Assembly: GCA_023425645.1 (NCBI GenBank)
Contig: JAFACG010000047.1
Coordinates: 1-24,915, forward strand
Direction of reading: 5' to 3'
Length of the DNA stretch: 24,915 nucleotides
Origin: Pseudomonadota bacterium
GTDB lineage: Bacteria > Pseudomonadota > Gammaproteobacteria > Burkholderiales > Burkholderiaceae_B
Shown here: positions 9,297 through 17,362 of the stretch, piece by piece
Layout of the letters: each line of letters opens with the position of its first letter
How positions within the stretch are numbered: the stretch's first letter is position 1
Position numbers and translations under genes: made by a program
Notes under the pieces: generated by a model
Told to the model about the DNA's origin: nothing
Databases searched by the model: none
What the model saw: the letters and a program-made list of their open reading frames with translations, nothing else

Positions 9297-9516
9297 GATG
9301 CGGATCCTGTGACTGGCATGAAATGTTGATCTGTCAAGAATGGTTTTTCAGGGATAAACACTAGTATCAATCATCCTTGGCAATTATCATACAATCGACT
9401 CAGTACTCGTCGGTCAGCATCACAAAAGGCAGGTGTCGCGTTATCCCACCCCGTGCTGTAATTGACGCGAGAGCCTGACCCGGACCGTTTTCAACTCCAC
9501 GACAAAGCGAATAGCG

Positions 9517-9873
9517 ATGATGAAGTTGCAAATGAAGCGGTATGTCTCTTCCATTCTTCTGGTCTCGTCCACCTGTCTGGGGCCCCTGGCGCTGGCGCAG
9601 GACGCTCCGGCCGCCAAGGCTGACCCTCAGGCGGCCCGCGACAAGGTCTCCATGTGCATAGGCTGTCACGGCCTGCCCGGCTACAAGGCCAGCTTCCCCG
9701 AGGTCTATCACGTGCCCATGATCGGCGGGCAGGGGGCGGCCTACATCCAGGCCGCGCTCAAGGAATACGCCAGCGGGGCCCGTACCTTCCCGACCATGCA
9801 GGCCATCGCGCAAAGCCTGTCGGAGCAGGACATGGCCGATATCGCGGCGTACTACGCCGGCACCAAACAATAA
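9517..9873 (+). CDS. Exported small c-type cytochrome
   Basis: 118 aa with a signal peptide ending near PLALAQ (about residue 27). One heme-binding motif CIGCH is at 47-51; the likely distal ligand is Met94 in FPTM. The spacing and short length fit a class I monoheme cytochrome of the c553/c4-half type in the periplasm. The first ATG of a pair is used; ATGs at 9520 and 9532 (MKRYVSS) are also possible and would only shorten the n-region. It is followed 14 bp later by a second cytochrome gene, so the pair probably works together as an electron carrier, possibly for a terminal oxidase. A TACAAT at about 9391 may be a -10, but no good -35 accompanies it. Confidence 0.9.
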   Translation: MMKLQMKRYVSSILLVSSTCLGPLALAQDAPAAKADPQAARDKVSMCIGCHGLPGYKASFPEVYHVPMIGGQGAAYIQAALKEYASGARTFPTMQAIAQSLSEQDMADIAAYYAGTKQ

Positions 9874-9887
9874 GAAGGGGGGCAAGC

Positions 9888-10256
9888 ATGAAAAAAGCAG
9901 TACTGCTGATGGCGCTGGGGCTGGCGACGTCCTGGGCGGGCGGCGCCCTGGCGGCCGACGATCTGAAAGCGGCGGGCGAAGCGGCCTGGAAGAAGTTCAA
10001 TTGTGCGTCCTGCCATGGGGCCGACGCCAAGACGCCGCTGAATCCGGAATATCCGATACTGGCCGGGCAGCATGCGGACTATCTGCGTCAGTCCCTGATG
10101 GCCTACCAGCGCGGCCAGGCCGGCGCGCCGGCCACATCCAACATCCGCAAGAACGCCGTGATGGGCGCCATGGCGTCCACGCTCGCCCAGTCGGACATCG
10201 ACAGCATCTCGGCCTGGCTGGCCAGCCTGCCGGGGCCCTTGTCCGTGCGGAAATAA
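9888..10256 (+). CDS. Exported small c-type cytochrome (second of pair)
   Basis: 122 aa. Signal peptide MKKAVLLMALGL to ALA-A (about residue 23). Heme motif CASCH at 39-43. Met92 and Met95 (AVMGAM) are candidate axial ligands. The segment YPILAGQHADYLRQSLMAYQ resembles the domain organisation of cytochrome c4/c553 proteins. The ribosome site AAGGGGGG lies just before the ATG, and the gene follows its neighbour by 14 bp, so the two are one operon. Together they look like the two halves of a diheme cytochrome c4 encoded separately; that comparison is inference. An open frame continuing upstream of the ATG overlaps the first cytochrome out of frame and is not used. Confidence 0.9.
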   Translation: MKKAVLLMALGLATSWAGGALAADDLKAAGEAAWKKFNCASCHGADAKTPLNPEYPILAGQHADYLRQSLMAYQRGQAGAPATSNIRKNAVMGAMASTLAQSDIDSISAWLASLPGPLSVRK

Positions 10257-10261
10257 AACCT

Positions 10262-10690
10262 TCAGTTGCGCGTGGCGTGCCGCAGGATCAGCTCGATGTA
10301 GCGTTCATTGTTCAGCGGCGCGCCCAGGCGCTGGGCCTCCCAGATCACTTCCCCCAATGCTTCCATGATGACGTGCGCGGCTTCGTGGCGGTCGTGCGTG
10401 GCCAGCAGCCTCTGGTAGGCGGCCTTGATGCCTGGCGGCTGGTCGATGGACAGCTGTTCGTCTATGGCCAGATGCATGGACAGGTGCAGGAAGGGATTGG
10501 TGCGTCCCTGTTCCACGGAATAGTCCTGGGCCACGGTGTCGGGGTTGCGCAGGTCTTCGTGATATTCGGGGTGCTGCTGCATCAGGTCCACGGCCATGGT
10601 CTCCAGGGCGGTCAACAGATGGCCGCCCTGGTGCTTCTGCCAGGCTTCGATGAAGAATTGGCGAACCTGCTCGCGGGATGGATTGAACAT
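10262..10690 (-). CDS. DUF1841 family protein
   Basis: 142 aa, near the usual length of the family. The start MFNPSREQVRQFFIEAW, the middle NPFLHLSMHLAIDEQLSIDQ and the end HEAAHVIMEALGEVIWEAQR are the conserved blocks I know for DUF1841. Several His and Glu residues (HLSMHLAIDEQ, HDRHEAAHVIMEALGE) could bind a metal, but no function is established. No signal peptide or membrane segment is present, so the protein is cytoplasmic. It converges on the second cytochrome gene, with 5 bp between stop codons and no hairpin terminator visible between them. It is divergent from icd. Confidence 0.85.
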   Translation of the reverse strand: MFNPSREQVRQFFIEAWQKHQGGHLLTALETMAVDLMQQHPEYHEDLRNPDTVAQDYSVEQGRTNPFLHLSMHLAIDEQLSIDQPPGIKAAYQRLLATHDRHEAAHVIMEALGEVIWEAQRLGAPLNNERYIELILRHATRN

Positions 10691-10965
10691 GGTTTAGTCT
10701 TGAAATAAAAAGTCGGCCGGGCCGGAGGGGCGCATTGCGCCCGGGCATTTTACTATCGGGCCGCCATTTGCGCGGGCTGCGCACGTCGGCGCCTGGGGCG
10801 TGTAGAATCAATGATCCGCACAGAATGGAGACATTCTTGGCAAACATCGAGTCTGCAGGCGCATGATTGCGCAGGAATAAGTTAAACTCTTATATAAGAC
10901 TCCGGAAACGCCGACGCGTTCCGTGTTTAGCCATTTTCTATTATTGGAGCACAACTGGAGCATCC
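10691..10965. promoter_or_regulatory. DUF1841/icd divergent intergenic region with TCTTATATAAGA palindrome
   Basis: This 275-bp spacer holds a hairpin at 10728-10742 (GGGCGC, loop ATT, GCGCCC), an extended -10-like TGTAGAAT ending at 10808, a short TTG-started frame with its own GGAG (10837-10866, see findings), and a perfect 12-bp AT-rich palindrome TCTTATATAAGA at 10888-10899, 66 bp before the icd start. The palindrome could be a regulator operator, a promoter -10 region, or both. I could not assign a -35 with confidence. Confidence 0.5.
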
Positions 10966-12222
<1,257 letters not shown>

Positions 12223-12255
12223 TCTAGTCCAGTTCGAACTAGTTTCATATGTAAG

Positions 12256-12289
12256 TCCCGGTTTTCTAAGGAAAGCCGGGATTTTTTTT
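12256..12289 (+). terminator. icd rho-independent terminator
   Basis: An 11-bp stem (12256-12266 with 12271-12281, one G-T wobble) around the loop TAAG is followed by eight T residues at 12282-12289. It lies 33 bp after the icd stop and marks the last clearly chromosomal element before the prophage. Confidence 0.94.
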
Positions 12290-12297
12290 GTCCTATA

Positions 12298-12392
12298 TAG
12301 TCCAGATTGGTCCGGGGCCATCGGAGGCGAGCAGGGCCATATCCGGGGCCATATGTGCTAGCATGGCCCCGACTCTGCTTTTAGGTGGCCCC
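12298..12392. repeat. Candidate attachment/Int-binding region with GGGGCCA repeats
   Basis: Between the icd terminator and int the motif GGGGCCA occurs directly at 12314-12320 and 12345-12351. These are within an 11-bp direct repeat TCCGGGGCCAT at 12311-12321 and 12342-12352, 31 bp apart. A near copy AGGGCCA is at 12333-12339, and inverted copies TGGCCCC are at 12364-12370 and 12386-12392. TAGTCCAG also occurs at 12225-12232 and 12298-12305. Clustered short repeats beside an integrase are typical of arm-type Int or Xis binding sites. The exact crossover cannot be fixed because the other prophage end is outside the window. Confidence 0.5.
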
Positions 12393-13610
12393 ATGTCTCG
12401 CTCATTCAACTATGTCCTTCGCCCGACCATGATTGACGCTGCAAAGCCAAAAGAAAAGGCTTACCCGTTAACTGATGGGGGCGGCCTGTACCTGGACATT
12501 CTCCCGACTGGAACCAAGGTATGGCGGTACAAGTACCATTTCGGCGGAAAGCGGGACAAGCTGACGATCGGAAAGTACCCGGCTATCTCGCTTAAAGAGG
12601 CTCGGGGGCGCCATGAGGAACTGCGTGATATGGTGCTGCGCGGCTTAGACCCTAAAGTCGTCCAAGCCGAATTGAAGGAGCAGAAGCGACAGGATGAGGC
12701 CAAGGGCGTGACGTTCGAGGAATATGCGAGGACCTGGGTGGCGGAGACGCTGTTTTATAGGTCTGCAGCGTACAGGGCCCAGCAATTGCGCTGGCTGGAG
12801 TCGTTCGTGTTTCAGCACATTGGGGCCAAGCCTATCGGCAGTGTGGCCCCGCGGGACGTTTTGGATCTGCTGGCCCCAATTCGGTCGACAGCCGTAACCG
12901 CGGAAGGGGTGCGGTCCCTTATACAGCGCATTTACAATTATGCGATCCGCAACTTGGTCACGGACTCGAACCCGGCTCTCATGATTAAAGGCGCGGTTTC
13001 GGTTCCACGGCCCCAGCACCATCGCCACCTATCCGAGAAAGAGCTGGGCAGATTCTGGGCGTTGGTGCCCCGCCAGGGGGCGCATTTTACGACGCAGGCG
13101 GCGACGAAAATGCTTTTTTATACGATGGTTCGGAAAAGCGAATTGATCCGCGCAAAGTGGTCGGATTTCGATTTAGACGCGGCTATTTGGGAGGTGCAGG
13201 CTGAGCGCATGAAGATGCGTAAGCCGCACCGGGTGTATCTGCCGCGGCAAGCGATGGAGCTGCTTTCGGTGCTTAAGCCGATGACAGGCCACCAAGAGTA
13301 TGTGTTCCCGACGATCTACAGCGGTTCCGGCAGAGTTGCCCCAATGGGTGAGGCGAGCTTGAACCACTTTTTCAAGAGAATTGATTTTGGTGTGCAGGGT
13401 TTCGCGCCACACGGCACTCGTGGGACCACAGCAACATTGCTGCGTGAGCATGGGTTCCGTTCCGAGGTCGTGGAGCTGTTGCTGTCGCATGCACCTGCCG
13501 GCATGGTCCAGGCCGCCTATAACCATGCCGAGCTGGGCCAGGAACGCCGGGCGGCATTGCAGTTCCTGGCCGACTATCTTGATAAGCTGGCTGATCAGTC
13601 ATCGGACTGA
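12393..13610 (+). CDS. int: Prophage tyrosine integrase (P4-type with DUF4102-like arm domain)
   Basis: 405 aa. Residues 1-95 are an arm-binding domain of the type N-terminal to P4-like integrases (TDGGGLYLDILPTGTKVWRY, KLTIGKYPAISLKEAR). Residues 105-200 are the core-binding helical domain and 210-400 the catalytic domain. The active-site set is complete: Arg247 (TMVRKSE), a Lys in the beta hairpin near 274-277, His340 and Arg343 (PHGTRG), His366 (LLSHAPAG) and Tyr376 (AAYNHA). The ATG at 12393 follows AGGTGG. The frame is open to 12288 upstream, but that part is made of the repeat region and lacks family similarity. The 3' end overlaps the opposing Xis-like gene by 16 bases. Being next to icd and oriented away from it suggests the icd end as the integration target. 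Confidence 0.95.
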   Translation: MSRSFNYVLRPTMIDAAKPKEKAYPLTDGGGLYLDILPTGTKVWRYKYHFGGKRDKLTIGKYPAISLKEARGRHEELRDMVLRGLDPKVVQAELKEQKRQDEAKGVTFEEYARTWVAETLFYRSAAYRAQQLRWLESFVFQHIGAKPIGSVAPRDVLDLLAPIRSTAVTAEGVRSLIQRIYNYAIRNLVTDSNPALMIKGAVSVPRPQHHRHLSEKELGRFWALVPRQGAHFTTQAATKMLFYTMVRKSELIRAKWSDFDLDAAIWEVQAERMKMRKPHRVYLPRQAMELLSVLKPMTGHQEYVFPTIYSGSGRVAPMGEASLNHFFKRIDFGVQGFAPHGTRGTTATLLREHGFRSEVVELLLSHAPAGMVQAAYNHAELGQERRAALQFLADYLDKLADQSSD

Positions 13611-13873
13611 CCCTCGGCGAGCGCTAGAACATCGCGCAGCCTCCAGGCGACGGTACGGCCTCCGATGCGGCGGCCTGCTGGTGCGATTCCTTGCTTAACC
13701 CATTCGTACCAAGTTGACCTGCTGATAGGCAAAATACCTGGTTGTCCTGTCTTGGGGTTACGGCAGATTTCCGGGACACGCACCCAGGCGTCCGTGGGGT
13801 ACGCTAGAGGGGCAGTGGGCGGCTGCGTGGGCCATGGGCGGGGCAAAGCGGGGGATGTATCGTGTCGCTTCAT
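13595..13873 (-). CDS. AlpA/Xis-like DNA-binding protein
   Basis: 92 aa. The segment VRVPEICRNPKTGQPGILPIS then RSTWYEWVKQGIAPAGRRIG and TVAWRLRDVLAL matches the winged-helix pattern of AlpA or MerR-like excisionases, here with an insertion between the recognition strand and helix. The N-terminal 25 residues are Pro-rich and likely disordered. GGAGG at the correct distance precedes the ATG. It is the last gene of the leftward operon and overlaps int tail to tail by 16 bases, a place normally held by an excisionase or integrase regulator. Directing excision is therefore likely but inferred. Confidence 0.75.
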   Translation of the reverse strand: MKRHDTSPALPRPWPTQPPTAPLAYPTDAWVRVPEICRNPKTGQPGILPISRSTWYEWVKQGIAPAGRRIGGRTVAWRLRDVLALAEGQSDD

Positions 13874-13885
13874 TCGTCCTCCATT

Positions 13886-13908
13886 AAAAGCCCGGCACAG
13901 GGCCGGGC
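13886..13908 (-). terminator. Possible terminator ahead of the Xis-like gene
   Basis: A 7-bp stem GCCCGGC (13890-13896) and GCCGGGC (13902-13908) with a 5-base loop is followed on the minus strand by TTTTAA. The T-run is short, so it may only partly stop leftward transcripts entering the Xis-like gene. Confidence 0.5.
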
Positions 13909-13957
13909 AGATTCCAATATCTAGCGGTCACGGCGAGCATGGTCGTGATTGTTTCGG

Positions 13958-14323
13958 TCACGGGGCTGGCTCCTGCGCTTCAGGCGGTACGGTCTCGCCG
14001 TATTTACTGGCGACGTAGGCGCGCATGGCGGCGATCAGCGGCGTGGGCCCGGCGCCCGAGTTGCCGGCTGTCTTGTTGACCTTCGCCATCCAGTCGCCGC
14101 AGTCCCATAGCTGAATCCGCTCGCGCTCGATGATCGGGCCGCCATGCTTCCAGTCTCTGCTTGGGCTGTAGAGCGTGTTCCCATCTGCTTGGACATGCTC
14201 GACAAAAACAAAGCCACCGTTCTCGGTAGGTCCTACACGGCGAAGTTTCGCATTGCTTAGCCCTGCAGCTCGCGCTACCCAGTAATCCAGCTCCGCGCCG
14301 GTCAGTTCAGATACTAGTTGCAT
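13958..14323 (-). CDS. NinX (DUF2591)-like phage protein
   Basis: 121 aa from the chosen start. The conserved pattern of the phage NinX/DUF2591 family is clear: SELTGAELDYWVARAAGL near the N-terminus and YSPSRDWKHGGPIIERERI in the middle, followed by a Trp/Asp segment. The ATG at 14323 has AGGGGGGG seven bases upstream. The ATG at 14341 would place that ribosome site inside the gene, so 14323 is preferred. It overlaps the 3' end of the upstream DUF1382-like gene by 17 bases. Family members are accessory phage proteins of unknown biochemical function. Confidence 0.8.
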   Translation of the reverse strand: MQLVSELTGAELDYWVARAAGLSNAKLRRVGPTENGGFVFVEHVQADGNTLYSPSRDWKHGGPIIERERIQLWDCGDWMAKVNKTAGNSGAGPTPLIAAMRAYVASKYGETVPPEAQEPAP

Positions 14324-14513
14324 TGGCCTGCCCCCCCTCATCTTCCTCGGCCTGCTTAAGAATGTTGGCCATCCTCCAGCATTGCTGCGTGAGCAGCTTC
14401 ACCCGATCTTCGTCATTGAGCACGGGCATACAAACGAATTCGACGCCGGCCCTGGTGAGTTCCCGCGCCACCTCCATGGCTTTCCGCAAGTCTATTGGGC
14501 TGGCGCGCATCAT
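14307..14513 (-). CDS. DUF1382-like small phage protein
   Basis: 68 aa. MRASPIDLRKAMEVARELT followed by AGVEFVCMPVLNDED is the pattern I know for DUF1382, a small protein of lambdoid phages. It has no signal or membrane segment. GGAGG at 14521-14525 lies seven bases before the first of two consecutive ATGs. The start overlaps the stop of the upstream gene (TGATG), which indicates coupled translation. Function unknown. Confidence 0.8.
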   Translation of the reverse strand: MMRASPIDLRKAMEVARELTRAGVEFVCMPVLNDEDRVKLLTQQCWRMANILKQAEEDEGGQANATSI

Positions 14514-15754
14514 TGGCCTGCCTCCTTACGGGCTGCGTCGATGGCGGCGTCATTGATGATCTCGTATTCCAGATCACCATCGCCATCCTCGTCCTCGACT
14601 GCTGTTATGCGAACGGACACGTTTGGCAGACGGATTGCTCGCTGCACCTCTACAACGTCTCCTACGCTCAGGTCACGATTACACTGCACCTCTACGAGTA
14701 CGTTATGGAGGCTGTCCTGGCATCGCTCCGGGTCATCGTCATCCCAGAACATATCCGGCTCCGCATCCACCTTGTCGGCGTCCGTGTCTTGGGCTGCATC
14801 GCAGTTCTCGCAATGCCCAGCAGCAGCGATGAAGCCCGCGCCGTAGCTGTTGGCGGGGTAGAAGTCACCGCAGCCGCAGGAAACCATGTCGCCGTCCTGC
14901 TGCGCCTGAATGCACGCCTTCACATATGGCAAGACGCCTTGTGGCCGCGACATTGCATCAGCCCAAAGATACTCAAGCTCTGTCCCTGGCGCGGGCGCTG
15001 GAAGCAGGTCTCGAATTTCCACCAGCGCGTCCTGCTGCGCCTGGGCGTCATCCTTGGCGATCGACCACGTGTAGTTCAATTCGTTCTGGACTCGAAGTTG
15101 AAGTTCACGCCATGCCGTCTTTGTTGGCGATGGCCCTATGTCTCGACATTCTGCCCAATGAAACGCCGCATCGAGTATTCGCTGTTGGCTGTCTACAATG
15201 TCAGCTTCTGGGGCATTGGGCTGCGCCTTGGCAGCCAGCTCTTTCACCGCAGCCGCGATCTGCCCGCGCAGGAATGCCGGCAGCGCGGTGTTTTCGGTCG
15301 CGCCGCGCAGATACTCCAGATCTGGCTTGCTTGGCACCAGGCTATCGGGGAGGGGCTGCGTCTGTGCAGCGGCACACAGCGCCGCATATAGTGCGTCCTC
15401 GCTGTCGTAGACGCAGTGCTCATTGCGCAGGACGGCCCGCATGGCATCTGTCAGCGGGGGCATTGTGGGCTGCGCCTGGGCGGCAACGGGGGCTTGAGCA
15501 TCGCCTTCAATGGCGGGGACCATGCGAACAACGCCATCCGATCCTTTGGCGAATGCCCAACCAGCATGACGCGCCGCAGCGTGGATGGCTTTCAGCTCCA
15601 GATCCGGCTCCGCGCTCACAGGGGCGGCGTAGAGCGGCTCCATTTCGTGATGCGCTTTGACAGCTAGGGCTTTCGCCGCATCGGTTGTGGCGTGCCATCC
15701 GGTTGGTGTCTTGTACCTCCACGCCACCGGCTCCTGGGTGTTGGTGCTGCTCAT
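14510..15754 (-). CDS. Large phage protein with zinc-ribbon-like motif and acidic tail
   Basis: 414 aa, not recognised as a named family. The N-terminus (EPVAWRYKTPTGWHATTDA to EPLYAAP) resembles a small module found near the start or end of many phage accessory proteins of the Ea22-like type. A middle helical part (about 90-280) contains repeated PxLEYLRGA- or ELEYLWADAM-type pieces. At about 290-325 SCGCGDFYPA and GHCENCD give four Cys in a CxC plus CxxC layout that could bind zinc. The C-terminal 90 residues are strongly acidic (MFWDDDDPERCQ, VEDEDGDGDLEYE). The start overlaps the stop of the upstream small gene (ATGA). It looks like a mosaic of shuffled modules. Function unknown. Confidence 0.75.
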   Translation of the reverse strand: MSSTNTQEPVAWRYKTPTGWHATTDAAKALAVKAHHEMEPLYAAPVSAEPDLELKAIHAAARHAGWAFAKGSDGVVRMVPAIEGDAQAPVAAQAQPTMPPLTDAMRAVLRNEHCVYDSEDALYAALCAAAQTQPLPDSLVPSKPDLEYLRGATENTALPAFLRGQIAAAVKELAAKAQPNAPEADIVDSQQRILDAAFHWAECRDIGPSPTKTAWRELQLRVQNELNYTWSIAKDDAQAQQDALVEIRDLLPAPAPGTELEYLWADAMSRPQGVLPYVKACIQAQQDGDMVSCGCGDFYPANSYGAGFIAAAGHCENCDAAQDTDADKVDAEPDMFWDDDDPERCQDSLHNVLVEVQCNRDLSVGDVVEVQRAIRLPNVSVRITAVEDEDGDGDLEYEIINDAAIDAARKEAGQ

Positions 15755-15930
15755 CGGTTCTTCTCCTTCAGCAGGTGGTATTCAGTATTGGGGGCGGCGT
15801 TCGACACCACCGGGATGAATGCACGTGTGCCGTAGACCTGGGCGGCGCGCTGCAGGTTGATGGATTCCTGACTGAGGGCCTGGACGGGATTGCGGCGCAT
15901 GTCGTCATGCATGTGCTGGTTCTGGCGCAT
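15751..15930 (-). CDS. Small phage protein, unknown
   Basis: 59 aa, beginning MRQNQHMHDDMRRNPVQALS. AAGGAGG precedes the ATG at 15930 by about 8 bases. The open frame extends upstream to 16095, but that part lies inside the neighbouring gene in another frame and lacks a ribosome site, so it is excluded. It overlaps the gene upstream by 26 bases and the gene downstream by 4 (ATGA). No recognisable domain; the sequence is polar and Gln/Asn-rich. Likely a real operon gene because of the tight packing. Confidence 0.65.
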   Translation of the reverse strand: MRQNQHMHDDMRRNPVQALSQESINLQRAAQVYGTRAFIPVVSNAAPNTEYHLLKEKNR

Positions 15931-16597
15931 TGGCGGCCTCCTTATGTTCGTCGTATTTCTGAATGCCCCAGGCCAGTGCGTAGCAGCACCACATGAAGCG
16001 GCCCGTGAATTTTGTGAAGCTGTGTTCGAACAGGTCATCAAACTGCCAGCGCGGGCGGCCTGAGCTGGGGAGTCCGGGGCTCCAGGAAAAGTCATATGCG
16101 GCTATTTGGGCGCGCTCGTCGCCGTCATCCACGTAACGAAGCACTCGGTCTTCCACTTCTTCCCATAGCTCGCGGCGCTCTACTGCGTTGAGAGACCCGT
16201 CCTCTTTGGCGGCTTTGATCCAGTTTTTGCGGTACTCGTTGATGACTTCCTTGAACCTGTCCTGATCGAACTCAGTTACGCTGGCTCGGTGGCTATTCCC
16301 ATCAACGGCCTGCAGCTTTTGGGCCCAGTAGCCTGGGTTGATGCCCAGCTGCTTGCCGTGCCGCTTGGAATACTCCCGGTCAGTGCGGAAGAACTCGAAC
16401 ATATCGTCCAGTCGCCAGAACACATACGTGCCCATGTCGCCCGTGTAGCAGAGGCATCCCGGCCAAGTGACCAGATCGAAGTGCATGCACATCGTGCCGG
16501 GCTTGCGGAATCGGACATGTCTGTGCAGGCCGTCCTCTTTGATGATTTCCATGACGTGGCTTTCCACGTCCTTCAAGAATCGTTCTTCGGTGGTCAT
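15905..16597 (-). CDS. Conserved phage protein of unknown function
   Basis: 230 aa. It contains a distinctive block, FRKPGTMCMHFDLVTWPGCLCYTGDMGTYVF, given here as FRKPGTMCMHFDLVTWPG then CLCYTGDMGTYVF (about 30-60), followed by RLDDMFEFFRTD. I have seen this pattern in phage hypothetical proteins but know no function. A C-terminal region has a basic/aromatic stretch ending in FMWCCYALAWGIQKYDEH. AAAGGA precedes the ATG at 16597, which I prefer over an in-frame upstream codon at 16657 without a ribosome site. No signal peptide is seen. Member of the leftward operon. Confidence 0.75.
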   Translation of the reverse strand: MTTEERFLKDVESHVMEIIKEDGLHRHVRFRKPGTMCMHFDLVTWPGCLCYTGDMGTYVFWRLDDMFEFFRTDREYSKRHGKQLGINPGYWAQKLQAVDGNSHRASVTEFDQDRFKEVINEYRKNWIKAAKEDGSLNAVERRELWEEVEDRVLRYVDDGDERAQIAAYDFSWSPGLPSSGRPRWQFDDLFEHSFTKFTGRFMWCCYALAWGIQKYDEHKEAANAPEPAHA

Positions 16598-16631
16598 GGC
16601 TGTCCTTTCATGGCGTTGATGGGGGCATTGA

Positions 16632-16778
16632 TCATGGCTCCTCCGGGTCAAATTCAATGATTACGTTCATGAAGCGGATCTCGCCGCTGGGGATGTTGAA
16701 GAGCCAGTTCAGGCCTGCTATCAAGCCGGCGGTCAGCGGGTCGCACTTGATGCGACGCAGGGCTTGATATCTGGTCAT
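16632..16778 (-). CDS. Small phage protein, 48 aa
   Basis: Read by hand: begins MTRYQALRRIKCDPLTAGLI, continues AGLNWLFNIPSGEIRFMNVI and ends IEFDPEEP. GGAGA lies about 8 bases before the ATG, and the ATG overlaps the stop of the upstream gene (ATGA). Both favour a real gene despite the length. The sequence is amphipathic and shows no known domain. Other frames here give no better candidate. Confidence 0.6.
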   Translation of the reverse strand: MTRYQALRRIKCDPLTAGLIAGLNWLFNIPSGEIRFMNVIIEFDPEEP

Positions 16779-16990
16779 GTCTTGGCTCTCCATCCGTTCT
16801 CACCCCACACCACACACCCGATATCGAGCTCATGGCAGAGGGATGCATATCCGTTGTTGAAATGACCGTGCCTGCGGCATTTGTGCAGCAGCACGCGGGG
16901 CACAGGGTCATGCTTGAGGGTAAAAAATTGCCCCGGCTCGATGTGTCGAAGGCGGGGCAGGGGTCTTGCGTAATCGGCTCGTCTGGCCAT
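16775..16990 (-). CDS. Small phage protein, unknown, Cys/His-rich
   Basis: 71 aa, starting MARRADYARPLPRLRHIEPG. CGGAGG precedes the ATG at a normal distance. The middle contains LLHKCRRHGHFNNGYASLCH and DIGCVVWGENGWRAK. The three Cys and several His could bind metal, but the spacing does not match a motif I know. Stop overlaps the next start by 4 bases. An open frame to 17007 on the same strand in another frame is rejected for lack of a ribosome site. Confidence 0.65.
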   Translation of the reverse strand: MARRADYARPLPRLRHIEPGQFFTLKHDPVPRVLLHKCRRHGHFNNGYASLCHELDIGCVVWGENGWRAKT

Positions 16991-17069
16991 GCGGCCTCCG
17001 TTTTCATCTACTGGGGCGCCGGAACGTCTACTCCGGCGGGGTGGATGGCAGATTTATCTACCTGGAGTG

Positions 17070-17354
17070 CTAGACGTGCGTTATTTTTCGGCTGGGTACG
17101 TCGGCCATCGTCAGCGGCTTGGCTGGGAGCATGTAGACTCGGCCGTAGCCGTCATCCATTTTTGAAACGGCTCGGACTACTACGTCCTTGCGGTGACGTG
17201 CGCTCAACCACTTGCGCATGGCGTTGGCGACTCGGTTCACGGCCTCAGAATCCACTTTGATGCACTGACCCGGGCGCAATCGCTTGAATGTGTCGTCGTA
17301 TTTGGTGGCCGTCAGGCGACGGGCCGGGAATGGGGTGTCGTCGATTTCGAACAT
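17070..17354 (-). CDS. Small phage protein, unknown
   Basis: 94 aa, starting MFEIDDTPFPARRLTATKYD. GAGGA lies before the ATG at 17354; an in-frame ATG at 17372 overlaps the ssb stop and has no ribosome site. The sequence includes VNRVANAMRKWLSARHRKDV and VYMLPAKPLTMADV, basic and probably cytoplasmic. It follows ssb by 8 bases, so it is part of the recombination/replication block of the operon. No domain recognised. A 79-bp gap with a 7-bp hairpin (17017-17023 with 17032-17038) separates it from the next gene. Confidence 0.65.
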   Translation of the reverse strand: MFEIDDTPFPARRLTATKYDDTFKRLRPGQCIKVDSEAVNRVANAMRKWLSARHRKDVVVRAVSKMDDGYGRVYMLPAKPLTMADVPSRKITHV

Positions 17355-17362
17355 GATGGTCC

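Noticed and set aside
6973..9329. Long plus-strand frames opposite the MoxR-GNAT-VWA operon
   Set aside because: Antisense shadows of genes with intact Walker, MIDAS and GNAT motifs.
9297..9516. Promoter calls in the MoxR/cytochrome divergent spacer
   Set aside because: TTGACA- and TACAAT-like words are present but none pair at correct spacing, so no promoter was called. Nothing else was seen in these 220 bp.
12223..12392. tRNA gene as integration target
   Set aside because: No cloverleaf or GGTTCGA T-loop context found. AGTTCGAACT at 12231-12240 is only a 10-bp palindrome.
13925..13963. CGGTCACGG direct repeat (13925-13933 and 13955-13963) as an Int or Xis site
   Set aside because: Only two copies, 30 bp apart, with the second covering a stop codon; too little support beyond chance.
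14495..15660. Plus-strand frames of 298 and 244 codons in the prophage
   Set aside because: No ribosome site and opposite a continuous minus-strand operon.
16654..17007. 117-codon minus-strand frame
   Set aside because: No ribosome site; the region is better explained by the two overlapping small genes at 16632-16778 and 16775-16990.
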